This document shows positions 1 to 8,688 of a DNA stretch of 64,000 nucleotides, piece after piece; positions within the stretch are counted from its first letter, which is position 1; every line of letters begins with the position of its first letter. Both the position numbers and the translations under genes were made by a program. Under the pieces are notes generated by a model. It was not told the origin of the DNA, did not search any database, and worked only from the letters and a program-made list of their open reading frames with translations. The DNA is from Lonepinella sp042468235. Its GTDB lineage: Bacteria; Pseudomonadota; Gammaproteobacteria; Enterobacterales; Pasteurellaceae. The stretch spans positions 1,798,001 through 1,862,000 of the forward strand of contig NZ_CP170386.1 in assembly GCF_042468235.1 (NCBI RefSeq). Reading direction: 5' to 3'.

Positions 1-860
1 ATGATGTGCCGTTGTTAGAAACAGAATTTGCCACCGATCCCAAAACGCCGATTGTGTCGTCCAGCGTAAAAGCAATTATTGGCTGCCAAACAGATGTGCC
101 TGTTTTTGAATTTAAAAAAATAGCGGAAAAAAACACCGCAGTTTCGGCGATTTATTCCATTATGGCGGAAAAGACTCAAGCGATTATCAGCTTTGATGCG
201 GAAAGTGAACAGGATTTACAGCACATTGCCGAGCTAATTAAGGAAGTAAATCAACCTTGTATCGTAGCAGGTTCATCAGGGTTGGCTCAGTCTATTGCGG
301 CAGGTTTAAGCAAAAAACCGATATTGTTTGTGGTGGGTTCTATGAGTGAAGTGAGTGGCAAGCAGGTGGATTATATTAAGGATAATGCACAGGTGGCAAC
401 ACTGGCGATCAATATTAAAAATTTACTGCAAGATCAATGGTATATCAAAACGCTGATGTTATCCGCAAAAGCCGTGCTGAATAATCATCAACATTTATTG
501 TTGAAAACCGAAAGTTCGCTCAATGACAGACTGAATATCTCGCTACTTTGTGCGGAGTTAAATTGTAGCCGTACGGAATTGGGCAATCAAATTAGCCAAA
601 AAATCGCTTTATTCGTCAGTCAGTTATTAGAACAACAACAGTATCAATTTTCAGTGTTATTTTTAACAGGTGGCGACATTGCCTTTGCGGTGGCAAAACA
701 GTTGCAATTAGATCATTACCAAATTGCTGGGAAAATTGAAGCAGGCGTGCCTTATGGCTATTTCCCCAACAGCCGAATTTCCGCCATTCCCGTGATTACT
801 AAGGCAGGCGGTTTTGGATCCGTGCCATTGTTACAACGAATTTTAGACTATTTTAACTAA
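1..860 (+). CDS. Four-carbon acid sugar kinase (DUF1537 family), 5'-truncated by window
   Basis: The reading frame is open from the first bases, so the N-terminal third of this roughly 420-residue family lies outside the window. About 285 C-terminal residues remain. They include the family-like VPLLETEFATDPKTPI segment and the C-terminal nucleotide-binding region with TGGDIAFAVAKQL and a glycine-rich GVPYGYF..GGFG end. Members phosphorylate D-threonate, L-threonate or D-erythronate at C4. The gene is followed 9 bp later by a PdxA2-type dehydrogenase, the known partner that oxidises and decarboxylates D-threonate/D-erythronate 4-phosphate to dihydroxyacetone phosphate. The family call is firm; the exact substrate is an inference. 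Confidence 0.88.
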   Translation, partial: DVPLLETEFATDPKTPIVSSSVKAIIGCQTDVPVFEFKKIAEKNTAVSAIYSIMAEKTQAIISFDAESEQDLQHIAELIKEVNQPCIVAGSSGLAQSIAAGLSKKPILFVVGSMSEVSGKQVDYIKDNAQVATLAINIKNLLQDQWYIKTLMLSAKAVLNNHQHLLLKTESSLNDRLNISLLCAELNCSRTELGNQISQKIALFVSQLLEQQQYQFSVLFLTGGDIAFAVAKQLQLDHYQIAGKIEAGVPYGYFPNSRISAIPVITKAGGFGSVPLLQRILDYFN

Positions 861-869
861 GGAGTTTTT

Positions 870-1868
870 ATGCAACCGATTTTAGCGATCACCATGGGCG
901 ATGCGGCAGGCATTGGCCCGGAAGTGGTGATTAAAGCATTGGAAGATAAGCGGATTTATGAGCTGGCACACATTGTGGTGGTGGGTGATTTTAAGATTAT
1001 GCAACGGGCATTAGCCATTGTGAAATCCGATCTGAAACTTCGCAAAGTGGCAAACGTGGACGAACTTAACAGCGAATTTGGCTACATTGATATTTTGGAT
1101 TTAGACAATTTGCCTGCGGATTTGCCGTTCGCCCAAGTCAGTGGCGAAGCCGGGCTTGCCGCCTATGAATATATTGAAAAAGCGGTGGGCTTGGCTATGG
1201 AGAAAAAAATTCACGCCATTGTCACCGCCCCGTTAAATAAAGAAGCCTTGCACGCTGGCGGCAAGATTTTCCCTGGACACACAGAGATTTTGGCAGAACT
1301 GAGTGGCACTAAAGATTTTTCAATGATGTTGACCAGCGAAAGATTGAACGTCATTCATGTCACCACCCATGTGTCTATGCGGCAGGCGTGCGATTTGATT
1401 AAAACCGAGCGGATTTCTACCGTGATTGATCTTGCTCAAGAATACGCACAAATGCTTGGCTTTGCTGAACCGAGAATTGCGGTGGCGGGCTTTAATGCTC
1501 ACGCTGGCGAACATGGTTTGTTTGGCGATGAAGACGAAAAAGAAATCGTACCAGCGGTGAAAGCAGCCCTTGCTAGGGGCTTAAATGTGCAAGGTCCACT
1601 GCCGCCCGATACATTGTTCCACCGTGCGGTGAATCTTGATGAATTTGATATGGTGGTGGTGATGTACCACGATCAGGGACATATTCCGATTAAATTAATC
1701 GGCTTTGAAAGCGGCGTAAACGTGACCACAGGCTTGCCATTTATCCGCACATCGGTGGATCACGGCACGGCGTTCCCCATTGCAGGAAAGGGCGTGGCAG
1801 ACAGTCGTAGCATGACCGAAGCCTTGTATTTAGGTGCCAAAATGGCGAATCAGAAATTTGCGAAATAA
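870..1868 (+). CDS. pdxA2: PdxA2-type 4-phospho-threonate/erythronate dehydrogenase
   Basis: This is a 332-residue PdxA-family NAD-dependent oxidative decarboxylase. The three divalent-metal histidines fall at about 167 (TTHVSM), 211 (NAHAGE) and 267 (MYHDQGH). The phosphosubstrate motif GHTE is near 136. Its place directly after a DUF1537 kinase, rather than in a vitamin B6 or ksgA context, marks it as PdxA2, which converts four-carbon acid sugar 4-phosphates to dihydroxyacetone phosphate and CO2. An AAGGAG ribosome site precedes the ATG. Biosynthetic PdxA is the alternative, and the context argues against it. Confidence 0.88.
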   Translation: MQPILAITMGDAAGIGPEVVIKALEDKRIYELAHIVVVGDFKIMQRALAIVKSDLKLRKVANVDELNSEFGYIDILDLDNLPADLPFAQVSGEAGLAAYEYIEKAVGLAMEKKIHAIVTAPLNKEALHAGGKIFPGHTEILAELSGTKDFSMMLTSERLNVIHVTTHVSMRQACDLIKTERISTVIDLAQEYAQMLGFAEPRIAVAGFNAHAGEHGLFGDEDEKEIVPAVKAALARGLNVQGPLPPDTLFHRAVNLDEFDMVVVMYHDQGHIPIKLIGFESGVNVTTGLPFIRTSVDHGTAFPIAGKGVADSRSMTEALYLGAKMANQKFAK

Positions 1869-1877
1869 GGAGCTACT

Positions 1878-2765
1878 ATGTCTAAAGAACAGTTTAAACC
1901 AAAAGGTATCGTTGCCCCCGTGCTAACTGCATTGGACGACAACGAAAAATTCAATCCGCAAGCCTATCAAGAATACATTGATTATTTGATTAAGGCAGGG
2001 ATTCACGGCATTTTTCCCTTAGGCACAAACGGCGAGTTTTATGCCTTTAATCAACAGGAAAAATTGGAGATTATTCAAGCCGCCGTGGAAGCCGTGGACG
2101 GGCGAGTGCCAGTGTATGCAGGAACAGGCTGTATTACCACCAAAGAAACTATTGAATTTTCTAATCAAGTAAAAGACTTAGGCGTGGACGTATTGTCGGT
2201 GATTTCGCCCTATTTTGTGTCCGTTAGCCAAGATGATTTATATCGTCATTTTGACACCGTGGCGAAAAATGTGGATGCCCCAATTTTGATGTACAACATT
2301 CCTGCTCGCTCAGGCAACAATATTGAAGCCAGCACAGTGAAAAAATTAGCCCAAGCCAACGCCAATATTATCGGCATTAAAGACAGCAGTGGTAATTTTG
2401 ATAATTCCTTGAAATATATTGAAAATACCACCGAGAATTTGGCTGTGATGGCTGGCAGTGATTCGTTGATTTTATGGACATTGTTAGCTGGTGGCACAGG
2501 GGCGATTAGTGGCTGTTCCAACGTGTTCCCTGAATTAATGGTGTCTATTTACGAATATTGGCAACAAGGCGATTTTGCCAACGCCAACGCTGCTCAAAAG
2601 AAAATCCGAGCATTTCGCAATGTGATGCAAATGGGCAATCCAAATTCTGTGGTAAAACGTGCCGTACTTTTACGCGGACATAACGTAGGCCCAGCAAGAG
2701 AACCGTCAAACTGCGTGAACGAAGTGATTGATCGGGCGTTGTTGGATGTGTTTAAACTTTATTAA
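1878..2765 (+). CDS. DapA/NanA-family class I aldolase or dehydratase
   Basis: This is a 295-residue (beta/alpha)8 lyase of the dihydrodipicolinate synthase superfamily. Visible catalytic features are GTNGE at 49-53 (carboxylate/keto-acid binding), Tyr139 in YNIPARSG and the Schiff-base Lys168 in GIKDSSG. The GTNGEF variant differs from GTTGE of DapA and GSTGE of NanA, so it is probably neither true DapA nor sialate lyase. Such outliers usually cleave or dehydrate 2-keto-3-deoxy sugar acids to pyruvate and an aldehyde. It is tightly spaced (9 bp) in the acid-sugar operon with an AAGGAG site. The specific substrate is unknown. Confidence 0.85.
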   Translation: MSKEQFKPKGIVAPVLTALDDNEKFNPQAYQEYIDYLIKAGIHGIFPLGTNGEFYAFNQQEKLEIIQAAVEAVDGRVPVYAGTGCITTKETIEFSNQVKDLGVDVLSVISPYFVSVSQDDLYRHFDTVAKNVDAPILMYNIPARSGNNIEASTVKKLAQANANIIGIKDSSGNFDNSLKYIENTTENLAVMAGSDSLILWTLLAGGTGAISGCSNVFPELMVSIYEYWQQGDFANANAAQKKIRAFRNVMQMGNPNSVVKRAVLLRGHNVGPAREPSNCVNEVIDRALLDVFKLY

Positions 2766-2777
2766 GCGGAGAAAAAA

Positions 2778-3944
2778 ATGACAGCGATTTATTCCTTATT
2801 TAATCCAAGCAAAGTCATTGGCGGTGCGGGCAACCTTAGCCAAATTGCTGATGTAATCAAAGGCTATAACGCCACAAATGTAGTATTAATTACCGATGAA
2901 GGCGTATTTAAAGCAGGGTTAATCAATAAGCCAAAACAGTTGTTAGAACAGGCAGGTATTGGCGTGCATATTATTAGCAATGTGCCACCTGAACCGCCAA
3001 TTTCCGCTGTGAATGAGATTTTTGAGCAATCCGTCAAATGCAATGCTGAAGCTGTGATTGGATTGGGTGGCGGCAGTGCGATGGATACCGCTAAATTAGT
3101 GGCGTTAATGTTGAATAATAAAGATATTGCATTAACGGAAGTCACTTCTGGAGCGAAAAAATTTGTTCATCGCAGTTTGCCAACTTTGATGATCCCAACC
3201 ACATCTGGCACTGGTTCGGAAGCAACACAAAATTCTATTGTGTTGGATACAGAACGTGAGCTCAAAATTGGCGTAGTCGATGAAAAATTGGTGGCAAGTG
3301 CGGTGATCTTAGATGCGGAATTAACGCTCAGTTTGCCAAAACATATTACCGCAAACACTGGGATTGATGCCTTATGCCATGCGATTGAGTGTTACATTTC
3401 CAAAAAATCATCGCCATTTAGCGAGATGTTCGCTTTAAAAGCAGTGGAATTAATCACCAAAAATATTCGCACCGCATTTAACCACGGAACAGATATTCAA
3501 GCTCGTGAAAATATGTTGCTAGGTTCGTTTTTAGGTGGAGCTTGTATTGCCACATCCAGCACCGTAGCCGTCCATGCTTTATCTTATCCGTTAGGCGGAA
3601 AATATCATATTCCACACGGCTTATCTAATGCCATTTTATTGCCTGACGTGATGAAATTTAATTTGCCTGTATGTGAAGAAAAATTTGCCAATGTGGCGTT
3701 TGCTATGGGATTAGATGTACAAGGACTGACCCAGCGACAAGCGGCAGAAAAAATGATTGATGAGCTTTATGCGTTAATTCGTGATCTTGAGATTAAGTGC
3801 GATTTAACCGCCGTTGGCATTAATGAAGATGTGTTAGATGAATTATCCGAAGCAGCATTAAGCGTGAAAAGATTGTTAGATAATAACCCAAAACCAATGA
3901 ATAAAGATGATATAAAAACCATTTATCGCAAATTAATTGCATAA
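2778..3944 (+). CDS. Iron-containing alcohol dehydrogenase
   Basis: A 388-residue group III (Fe-dependent) alcohol dehydrogenase. The NAD(P)-binding GGGSAMDTAK lies near 97 and PTTSGTGSEAT near 140. The metal ligands are likely Asp197, His201 (DALCH), His266 and His280 (YHIPHG). In this operon it would reduce or oxidise the aldehyde or hydroxy-acid intermediate produced by the neighbouring aldolase. It is cytoplasmic. Substrate cannot be read from the sequence; this family also includes 4-hydroxybutyrate, lactaldehyde and maleylacetate reductases. Confidence 0.9.
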   Translation: MTAIYSLFNPSKVIGGAGNLSQIADVIKGYNATNVVLITDEGVFKAGLINKPKQLLEQAGIGVHIISNVPPEPPISAVNEIFEQSVKCNAEAVIGLGGGSAMDTAKLVALMLNNKDIALTEVTSGAKKFVHRSLPTLMIPTTSGTGSEATQNSIVLDTERELKIGVVDEKLVASAVILDAELTLSLPKHITANTGIDALCHAIECYISKKSSPFSEMFALKAVELITKNIRTAFNHGTDIQARENMLLGSFLGGACIATSSTVAVHALSYPLGGKYHIPHGLSNAILLPDVMKFNLPVCEEKFANVAFAMGLDVQGLTQRQAAEKMIDELYALIRDLEIKCDLTAVGINEDVLDELSEAALSVKRLLDNNPKPMNKDDIKTIYRKLIA

Positions 3945-3972
3945 CCAAACCACAAATGAGAGGATCAAAAAT

Positions 3973-4962
3973 ATGCGTAAATTTAACCGCACTTTAAAAG
4001 TACTTTTCTCTACTCTGGTGTTTTCTGCCAGCGTTTCCGCTAATGTTGAGAGCAGTTTGATTAGTCAGCCACCGGGCAATGGTTGGTACACTTATGCCAC
4101 CACATTCAGCCGTTTAATTCCTGAAGCAACCAACAATGAATTTAAATTAAAAGTGATTCCACGTGGGGGTGGTATGACCAATCCTGTGGTAGTGAACGAT
4201 GCCAAAGCAGATTTTGGTTTTGCCACATCTAATGCCATCGTGTGGGCAAGAGACGGTATTACCGAATTATATGAAGGCAAACCCAACAAAGATTTGCGTT
4301 TAATCTTTGACGGCATGCAAGAAGGGCATACTATCGTAGTCGCTCGTAAATCTTGGGTAGAATCCACCGGCAATGACAGCTTAGAGAAAATTGTTAATGC
4401 GGATAAAGTGGTGATTGCCACCAAACCAACAGGCTCACAAGTGCCAATTATTGTAGATTTTATTTTTAAATCTCTTGGTACGGATTTTGAAACCATGAAA
4501 GCCAAAGGTAAAGTGGTACAAATCAGTAGCGGACAAGCCAGCCAAATGTTGCGTGATAACACCATTGATGTGTATATTGACAACGTGCCAGCGATGCACC
4601 CGAATTTGACGGAAATCACTTTAACCAATGATATGGTGTATATTCCTTATCCACAAAAAGTGCTTGATGATTTAGCCAAATTGGGCTTGCCAACAGGAAC
4701 AATGCCAGCGGATACTTATCGTGGTCAAACCGCAGATTACATCAATCCAGTGAGTGCCACCGTATTTGTGACACATGCGAAAGAAGATGAAAACACGGTT
4801 TACCAAGTCACTAAAGCCTTAGTGGAAAATCAAGCTAAACTTAAAGAAACTCACCCACCACTTGCGTTCTGGAAACCAGAAAATATTGCCAAAAACGCAG
4901 GTATTTTTGAACTCCACCCAGGAGCAGCAAAATATTTCCGTGAGCAAGGTTGGATCAAATAA
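3973..4962 (+). CDS. TAXI-family TRAP transporter solute receptor
   Basis: This periplasmic binding protein of the TAXI (TRAP-associated extracytoplasmic immunogenic) type is about 329 residues long from the chosen ATG at 3973. An in-frame ATG-like start 12 codons earlier is less likely, because GAGAGG lies at proper spacing before 3973 and the protein then begins with a clean signal peptide (MRKFNRTLKVLFSTLVFSASVSA). The family sequence GNGWYTYATTFSRLIPE..VIPRGGGMTNP follows. It delivers substrate to the fused permease downstream. TAXI receptors often bind carboxylates, which agrees with an acid-sugar pathway. Confidence 0.92.
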   Translation: MRKFNRTLKVLFSTLVFSASVSANVESSLISQPPGNGWYTYATTFSRLIPEATNNEFKLKVIPRGGGMTNPVVVNDAKADFGFATSNAIVWARDGITELYEGKPNKDLRLIFDGMQEGHTIVVARKSWVESTGNDSLEKIVNADKVVIATKPTGSQVPIIVDFIFKSLGTDFETMKAKGKVVQISSGQASQMLRDNTIDVYIDNVPAMHPNLTEITLTNDMVYIPYPQKVLDDLAKLGLPTGTMPADTYRGQTADYINPVSATVFVTHAKEDENTVYQVTKALVENQAKLKETHPPLAFWKPENIAKNAGIFELHPGAAKYFREQGWIK

Positions 4963-4978
4963 CCCCTTGCAATCTCTA

Positions 4979-5012
4979 GCGTAATGGCATCTATTTTTGG
5001 TTGCCATTACGC
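4979..5012 (+). other. Intercistronic hairpin between TAXI receptor and permease
   Basis: GCGTAATGGCA (4979-4989) is perfectly complementary to TGCCATTACGC (5002-5012) across a 12-base loop. It has no T-tract, so it is not a normal terminator. A stable stem here could protect the receptor end of the mRNA and lower permease expression, which would fit the excess of binding protein over permease usual in such transporters. Confidence 0.7.
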
Positions 5013-5046
5013 CCACATCTCACATAAGTAAATAAAGGGTATTTCT

Positions 5047-6924
5047 ATGACATACGCTAATTTCTTAAAATTGCTTTCTGCTGTGCTGGGCATCGGTTAT
5101 ATTGCCTTTTTATTACAGCAATTTTTTGCCCCCATGTCGCCGTTAATGGCTGCCAGTGTCCATGTTTATATGGCAACGGCGCTGGTGTTTTGCTTTCAGC
5201 CTTTGACATTTAAAGATGACAAATTACCTTGGTTAAGCCGAGCGATTGATTTATGTTGTATTGGGGTAACGCTTTATATTTGTTACCATTATTACACTTC
5301 TACGGCAAGATTAGAATCTCGTCTTGAAATGATTGATGATGTATTGTTTGCTGATAAATTCGCTTTTGTAGCAGGACTTTTAATGCTGTTTGAAGCCGTC
5401 AGACGATCTGTGGGATTTTCCTTGCTTTCCGTGGTGATTGTTTTTGTTCTTTATGGATCTTTCGGTCCTTATTTCCCTGGATGGACAGCCTTTGAAGGCT
5501 TTTCATTAGACACGATGGCAGAATTAATCAGCATGCAAACCGAAGGGATCTTTGGGATTACAGCAAGTACTGCGATAAACTTTGTGTTTTATTTCGTGTT
5601 GTTTGGTTGTGTATTTACCATGACGGGCGGTGGTTCAGTATTTATTGATTTAGCCATGAAAGCGACAGCTCGTTTAACAGGCGGATCAGCGAAAATGTCC
5701 CTATTGGGTTCAGCCTTATTTGGTATGGTCAGCGGTTCTGCAGTAGCTAATACCACATCTACGGGCGTACTCACCATTCCGATTATGCAACGCTCAGGCT
5801 ACACCAAAGAACAAGCTGCTGCTACCGAAGCCATTGCTTCCACTGGCGGACAATTAATGCCACCCGTTATGGGTATTGCCGCTTTCGTGATGGCGGATAT
5901 GTTAGGGATTCCTTACGTTGAAATTGCCGCTGCTGGCTTAATTCCTGCCGTTGCCTTTTACTTTGCTTTATTCGTTATTGTGGATTTACGAGCGAGAAAA
6001 ACAGGAGTAGGTAATATCAATGCTAAAGATTTGGTGATTGAGCCGATTTTACCAAGAATCCATTTACTGTTTTCACCATTGTTATTAGTGGTGGCATTAG
6101 TGGCTGGTTATTCCGCTCCCTATGCTGCCTTTGTGGGAGCAGTGATCGCTTTGCTTGCACCTTTGTTACGCAAAAATACACGTTATAATCTCAAAGAAAT
6201 TTATCCAATGCTAATTGATACCGCCAAACAAATGGCGTGGGTATCTGTGCCGTTGGCATCAGTTGGGATTATTATGGTGGTGGCAACTCAATCTAACCTT
6301 GCTTTTAAATTCGTTGAGATTTTAAGCGATGTGGGGACAGGCAATCTGTATTTATCCCTACTTATGGTGATTCTTGGTTGTATCATTATGGGTATGGGCT
6401 TACCGACTGTGGCAGCCTATATTATTGGTGCGATTATTTTTGCTCCCGCCTTAACGGATATGGGGATTGATAAATTAGCCGCCAATATGTTTATTATGTA
6501 TTACTGCGTGCTTTCAATGGTGACTCCACCAGTGGCACTTTGTTCTTATGCTGCCGCAGCCATTGCCAACAGTGATTCATCAAAAACAGGTTTTATTGCT
6601 TTCTCATACGCACTGGTGATTTTCTTAATTCCATTCAGCTTTATCAGCGATCCCGTGGTGTTATGGAAAGGCAGCATGGGAGCAATTTTAATTGCTTTTG
6701 TAGGTATGCTTGTTGCCACATTCTGCTGGGCAGTATTCCTACAAGGCTGGCTCAAGAAAAATCTCAACTGGGTCGAAAGAATCATTTTCTTAGCCATCAG
6801 TTTAGGTATTGTGCTAGAAAAATCTAACACGCTACTTTGGTTTGTTTTCTTAGGTGTCGCCGCTGTGATGATTGCTTGGTGTTGGAAATCAGGCTCAGTT
6901 AAAAACAAACTCGCTCAAGCATAA
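5047..6924 (+). CDS. TRAP transporter fused permease (small 4TM plus large 12TM subunits)
   Basis: This 625-residue polytopic inner-membrane protein combines the small (DctQ-like) and large (DctM-like) TRAP subunits in one chain, as is usual for TAXI systems. The N-terminal hydrophobic segments (about 5-150) precede the DctM domain with the conserved GGGSVFIDLA...SGSAVANTTSTGVLTIPIM stretch near 195-245 and GMGLPTVAAYII near 450. Sodium-coupled uptake of the receptor's ligand is the family role. It follows the receptor after an 84-bp gap with a hairpin. Confidence 0.93.
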   Translation: MTYANFLKLLSAVLGIGYIAFLLQQFFAPMSPLMAASVHVYMATALVFCFQPLTFKDDKLPWLSRAIDLCCIGVTLYICYHYYTSTARLESRLEMIDDVLFADKFAFVAGLLMLFEAVRRSVGFSLLSVVIVFVLYGSFGPYFPGWTAFEGFSLDTMAELISMQTEGIFGITASTAINFVFYFVLFGCVFTMTGGGSVFIDLAMKATARLTGGSAKMSLLGSALFGMVSGSAVANTTSTGVLTIPIMQRSGYTKEQAAATEAIASTGGQLMPPVMGIAAFVMADMLGIPYVEIAAAGLIPAVAFYFALFVIVDLRARKTGVGNINAKDLVIEPILPRIHLLFSPLLLVVALVAGYSAPYAAFVGAVIALLAPLLRKNTRYNLKEIYPMLIDTAKQMAWVSVPLASVGIIMVVATQSNLAFKFVEILSDVGTGNLYLSLLMVILGCIIMGMGLPTVAAYIIGAIIFAPALTDMGIDKLAANMFIMYYCVLSMVTPPVALCSYAAAAIANSDSSKTGFIAFSYALVIFLIPFSFISDPVVLWKGSMGAILIAFVGMLVATFCWAVFLQGWLKKNLNWVERIIFLAISLGIVLEKSNTLLWFVFLGVAAVMIAWCWKSGSVKNKLAQA

Positions 6925-6942
6925 TAAAAAGGAAGAATAACA

Positions 6943-8121
6943 ATGACATTAACAACAAATAACGACGTTGTCGCTGACGGCAAAGTGAATGCCATTAATG
7001 AATATATCAGTACAGCCATGATCCCTGTACTCTGTCCACAAAACCACGCATCCAACTTGTTTGAATTGCCAAACGGCGATTTACTTTGCACTTGGTTTGG
7101 TGGCACGCAAGAAGGTGTGGCAGATATTTCCATTTATCTTGCTCGTTTAGAAAAAGGCAGCAAACAGTGGTCAACCCCACAAAAATTGTCTGACGATCCC
7201 ACTCGTTCCGAGCAAAACCCGATTTTATTTCTTGCTCCCGATAATGTGTTATGGTTACTTTGGACTGCACAAATTTCAGGCAATCAAGATACGGCTATTG
7301 TGAGATGCCGAAAATCTCGTGATTTTGGCGTAACTTGGGGAAACATTGAAACCCTATTAGATCAGTCTGGTACTTTTGTTCGTCAACCGATAGTGGTATT
7401 AAACAATGGCGATTGGTTGTTGCCTGTGTTTTATTGCGTGGTTGAGCAAGGGGAAAAATGGGTCGGCAATAACGATTATAGTGCGGTGAAAATTTCGTCA
7501 GATTTCGGCAAAACATGGCGAGATGTCATCGTGCCAAATAGCGTAGGTTGCGTTCACATGAATATCACCTTGGCAAAAAATGGATCGCTGATTGCGTTAT
7601 TCCGTAGCCGTTGGGCGGATCATATTTATCGCAATGTGTCTGATGACAATGGTAATACTTGGTCAGATCCTGTGCCAACCACATTGCCTAATAATAATTC
7701 ATCTATTCAAGTAACGACTTTATCTAACGGCGATTTGGCTTTAGTGTTCAATAATTCTAGCCAGCTAGATGCCACAGAACGCAGAACATCGCTTTATGAT
7801 GAAATTGAAGATGAATCCGCAGACGACAAAGTGATGATAAATCAAACCAAACACGGCAAAACCGCATTTTGGGGAGCTCCACGAGCCCCAATGAGTTTAG
7901 CCATTTCGCCAGACTTAGGCTTAACTTGGCAAGTGGTGAAAAACCTTGATGAAGGTGATGGTTATTGTATGAGCAATAATTCCCAACAAAAAATTAATCG
8001 GGAATTTTCCTACCCAAGCATTATTCAAGGGCAAGATGGCACGATTCATATTAGCTACACTTATTTCCGCCAAGCGATTAAATATGTCCGCATTACAGAC
8101 GTGAATTTAATTAAGGAATAA
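6943..8121 (+). CDS. Cytoplasmic sialidase-like BNR (Asp-box) protein
   Basis: A 392-residue six-bladed propeller-type protein of the predicted-neuraminidase (BNR_2) group. Four Asp boxes are visible: SRDFGVTW (125-132), SSDFGKTW (185-192), SDDNGNTW (233-240) and SPDLGLTW (322-329). The N-terminal HASNLFELPNGDLLCTWFGGTQEG is typical of this group, but the canonical sialidase RIP motif is not seen and there is no signal peptide. It therefore probably acts on an imported glycoside in the cytoplasm and may be a lyase or hydrolase with a substrate other than sialic acid. It is co-directional with the TRAP genes and 2 bp from the YhcH gene. Confidence 0.85.
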   Translation: MTLTTNNDVVADGKVNAINEYISTAMIPVLCPQNHASNLFELPNGDLLCTWFGGTQEGVADISIYLARLEKGSKQWSTPQKLSDDPTRSEQNPILFLAPDNVLWLLWTAQISGNQDTAIVRCRKSRDFGVTWGNIETLLDQSGTFVRQPIVVLNNGDWLLPVFYCVVEQGEKWVGNNDYSAVKISSDFGKTWRDVIVPNSVGCVHMNITLAKNGSLIALFRSRWADHIYRNVSDDNGNTWSDPVPTTLPNNNSSIQVTTLSNGDLALVFNNSSQLDATERRTSLYDEIEDESADDKVMINQTKHGKTAFWGAPRAPMSLAISPDLGLTWQVVKNLDEGDGYCMSNNSQQKINREFSYPSIIQGQDGTIHISYTYFRQAIKYVRITDVNLIKE

Positions 8122-8123
8122 CC

Positions 8124-8591
8124 ATGATCGCTGGAAATTTAAATCAATTAGCGTTGGCATCTTTGCCAGTTGAATTAGCTAACATATTAGCCGAACCCGA
8201 AGTGAGTTTTTCCAACTTGATTACATTGGCAGACGGAAAATATGAAAAACAAGGGGAATCGTGGTTTTATACGGTCGGTGATTTTCAAACATCACCGAAA
8301 TCAGCTCGCCATACCGAATATCACAAGGAATATTTGGATATTCAGGTGGTATTGAATGGCGAAGAAATTATTGGCTACCAATTAGAAAATGTGATTAATA
8401 GCCCATTGCCAGAGAAAAAGCCCGATTTTTACTTGCTAGAAAATCCACAACTGAACAATGAAATTCATTTAAAAGCAGGGGATTTTGCAATTTTCTACCC
8501 AGGTGAGCCACATCAAGCGTTGTGCATGGTGAATGAGCCAAAGACTGTTCGTAAGGCAGTGTTTAAAGTGCCAAAAGGGTTGGTTAAATAG
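8124..8591 (+). CDS. YhcH/YjgK/YiaL family protein, intact copy
   Basis: A 155-residue cupin-like protein of the family that includes E. coli YhcH (reported as an N-acetylneuraminate anomerase), YiaL and EbgC. Family features include HTEYHKEYLDIQVVLNGEE near 69-87 and the C-terminal FAIFYPGEPHQALC, whose His and Glu residues likely bind metal. It starts 2 bp after the sialidase-like gene, so the two are translationally linked. The expected role is opening or epimerising a sugar-acid ring for the pathway. A frameshifted near-duplicate lies at 10861-11335. Confidence 0.9.
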   Translation: MIAGNLNQLALASLPVELANILAEPEVSFSNLITLADGKYEKQGESWFYTVGDFQTSPKSARHTEYHKEYLDIQVVLNGEEIIGYQLENVINSPLPEKKPDFYLLENPQLNNEIHLKAGDFAIFYPGEPHQALCMVNEPKTVRKAVFKVPKGLVK

Positions 8592-8600
8592 GCATGGAAT

Positions 8601-8628
8601 AAAGGTGATCATTGTAGTCACCTTTTTA
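8601..8628 (+). terminator. Rho-independent terminator of the acid-sugar operon
   Basis: AAAGGTGA (8601-8608) pairs with TCACCTTT (8618-8625), and the run of Ts continues to 8627. It sits 10 bp after the yhcH stop. A close relative of this hairpin follows hicB at 9343-9368. Confidence 0.75.
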
Positions 8629-8688
8629 TTTGAATTGCAACCTGTCATTTGTTAGAATTATGCCACCAATAATCAGTGACTGTAAATA

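Noticed and set aside
1878..2765. Assignment as true DapA or NanA
   Set aside because: The active-site loop is GTNGE, not GTTGE or GSTGE, and neither lysine nor sialate pathway genes are adjacent, so only the superfamily is called.
4092..4628. 178-codon open frame on the minus strand
   Set aside because: It is the antisense shadow of the TAXI receptor gene, with no ribosome site and no recognisable protein family.
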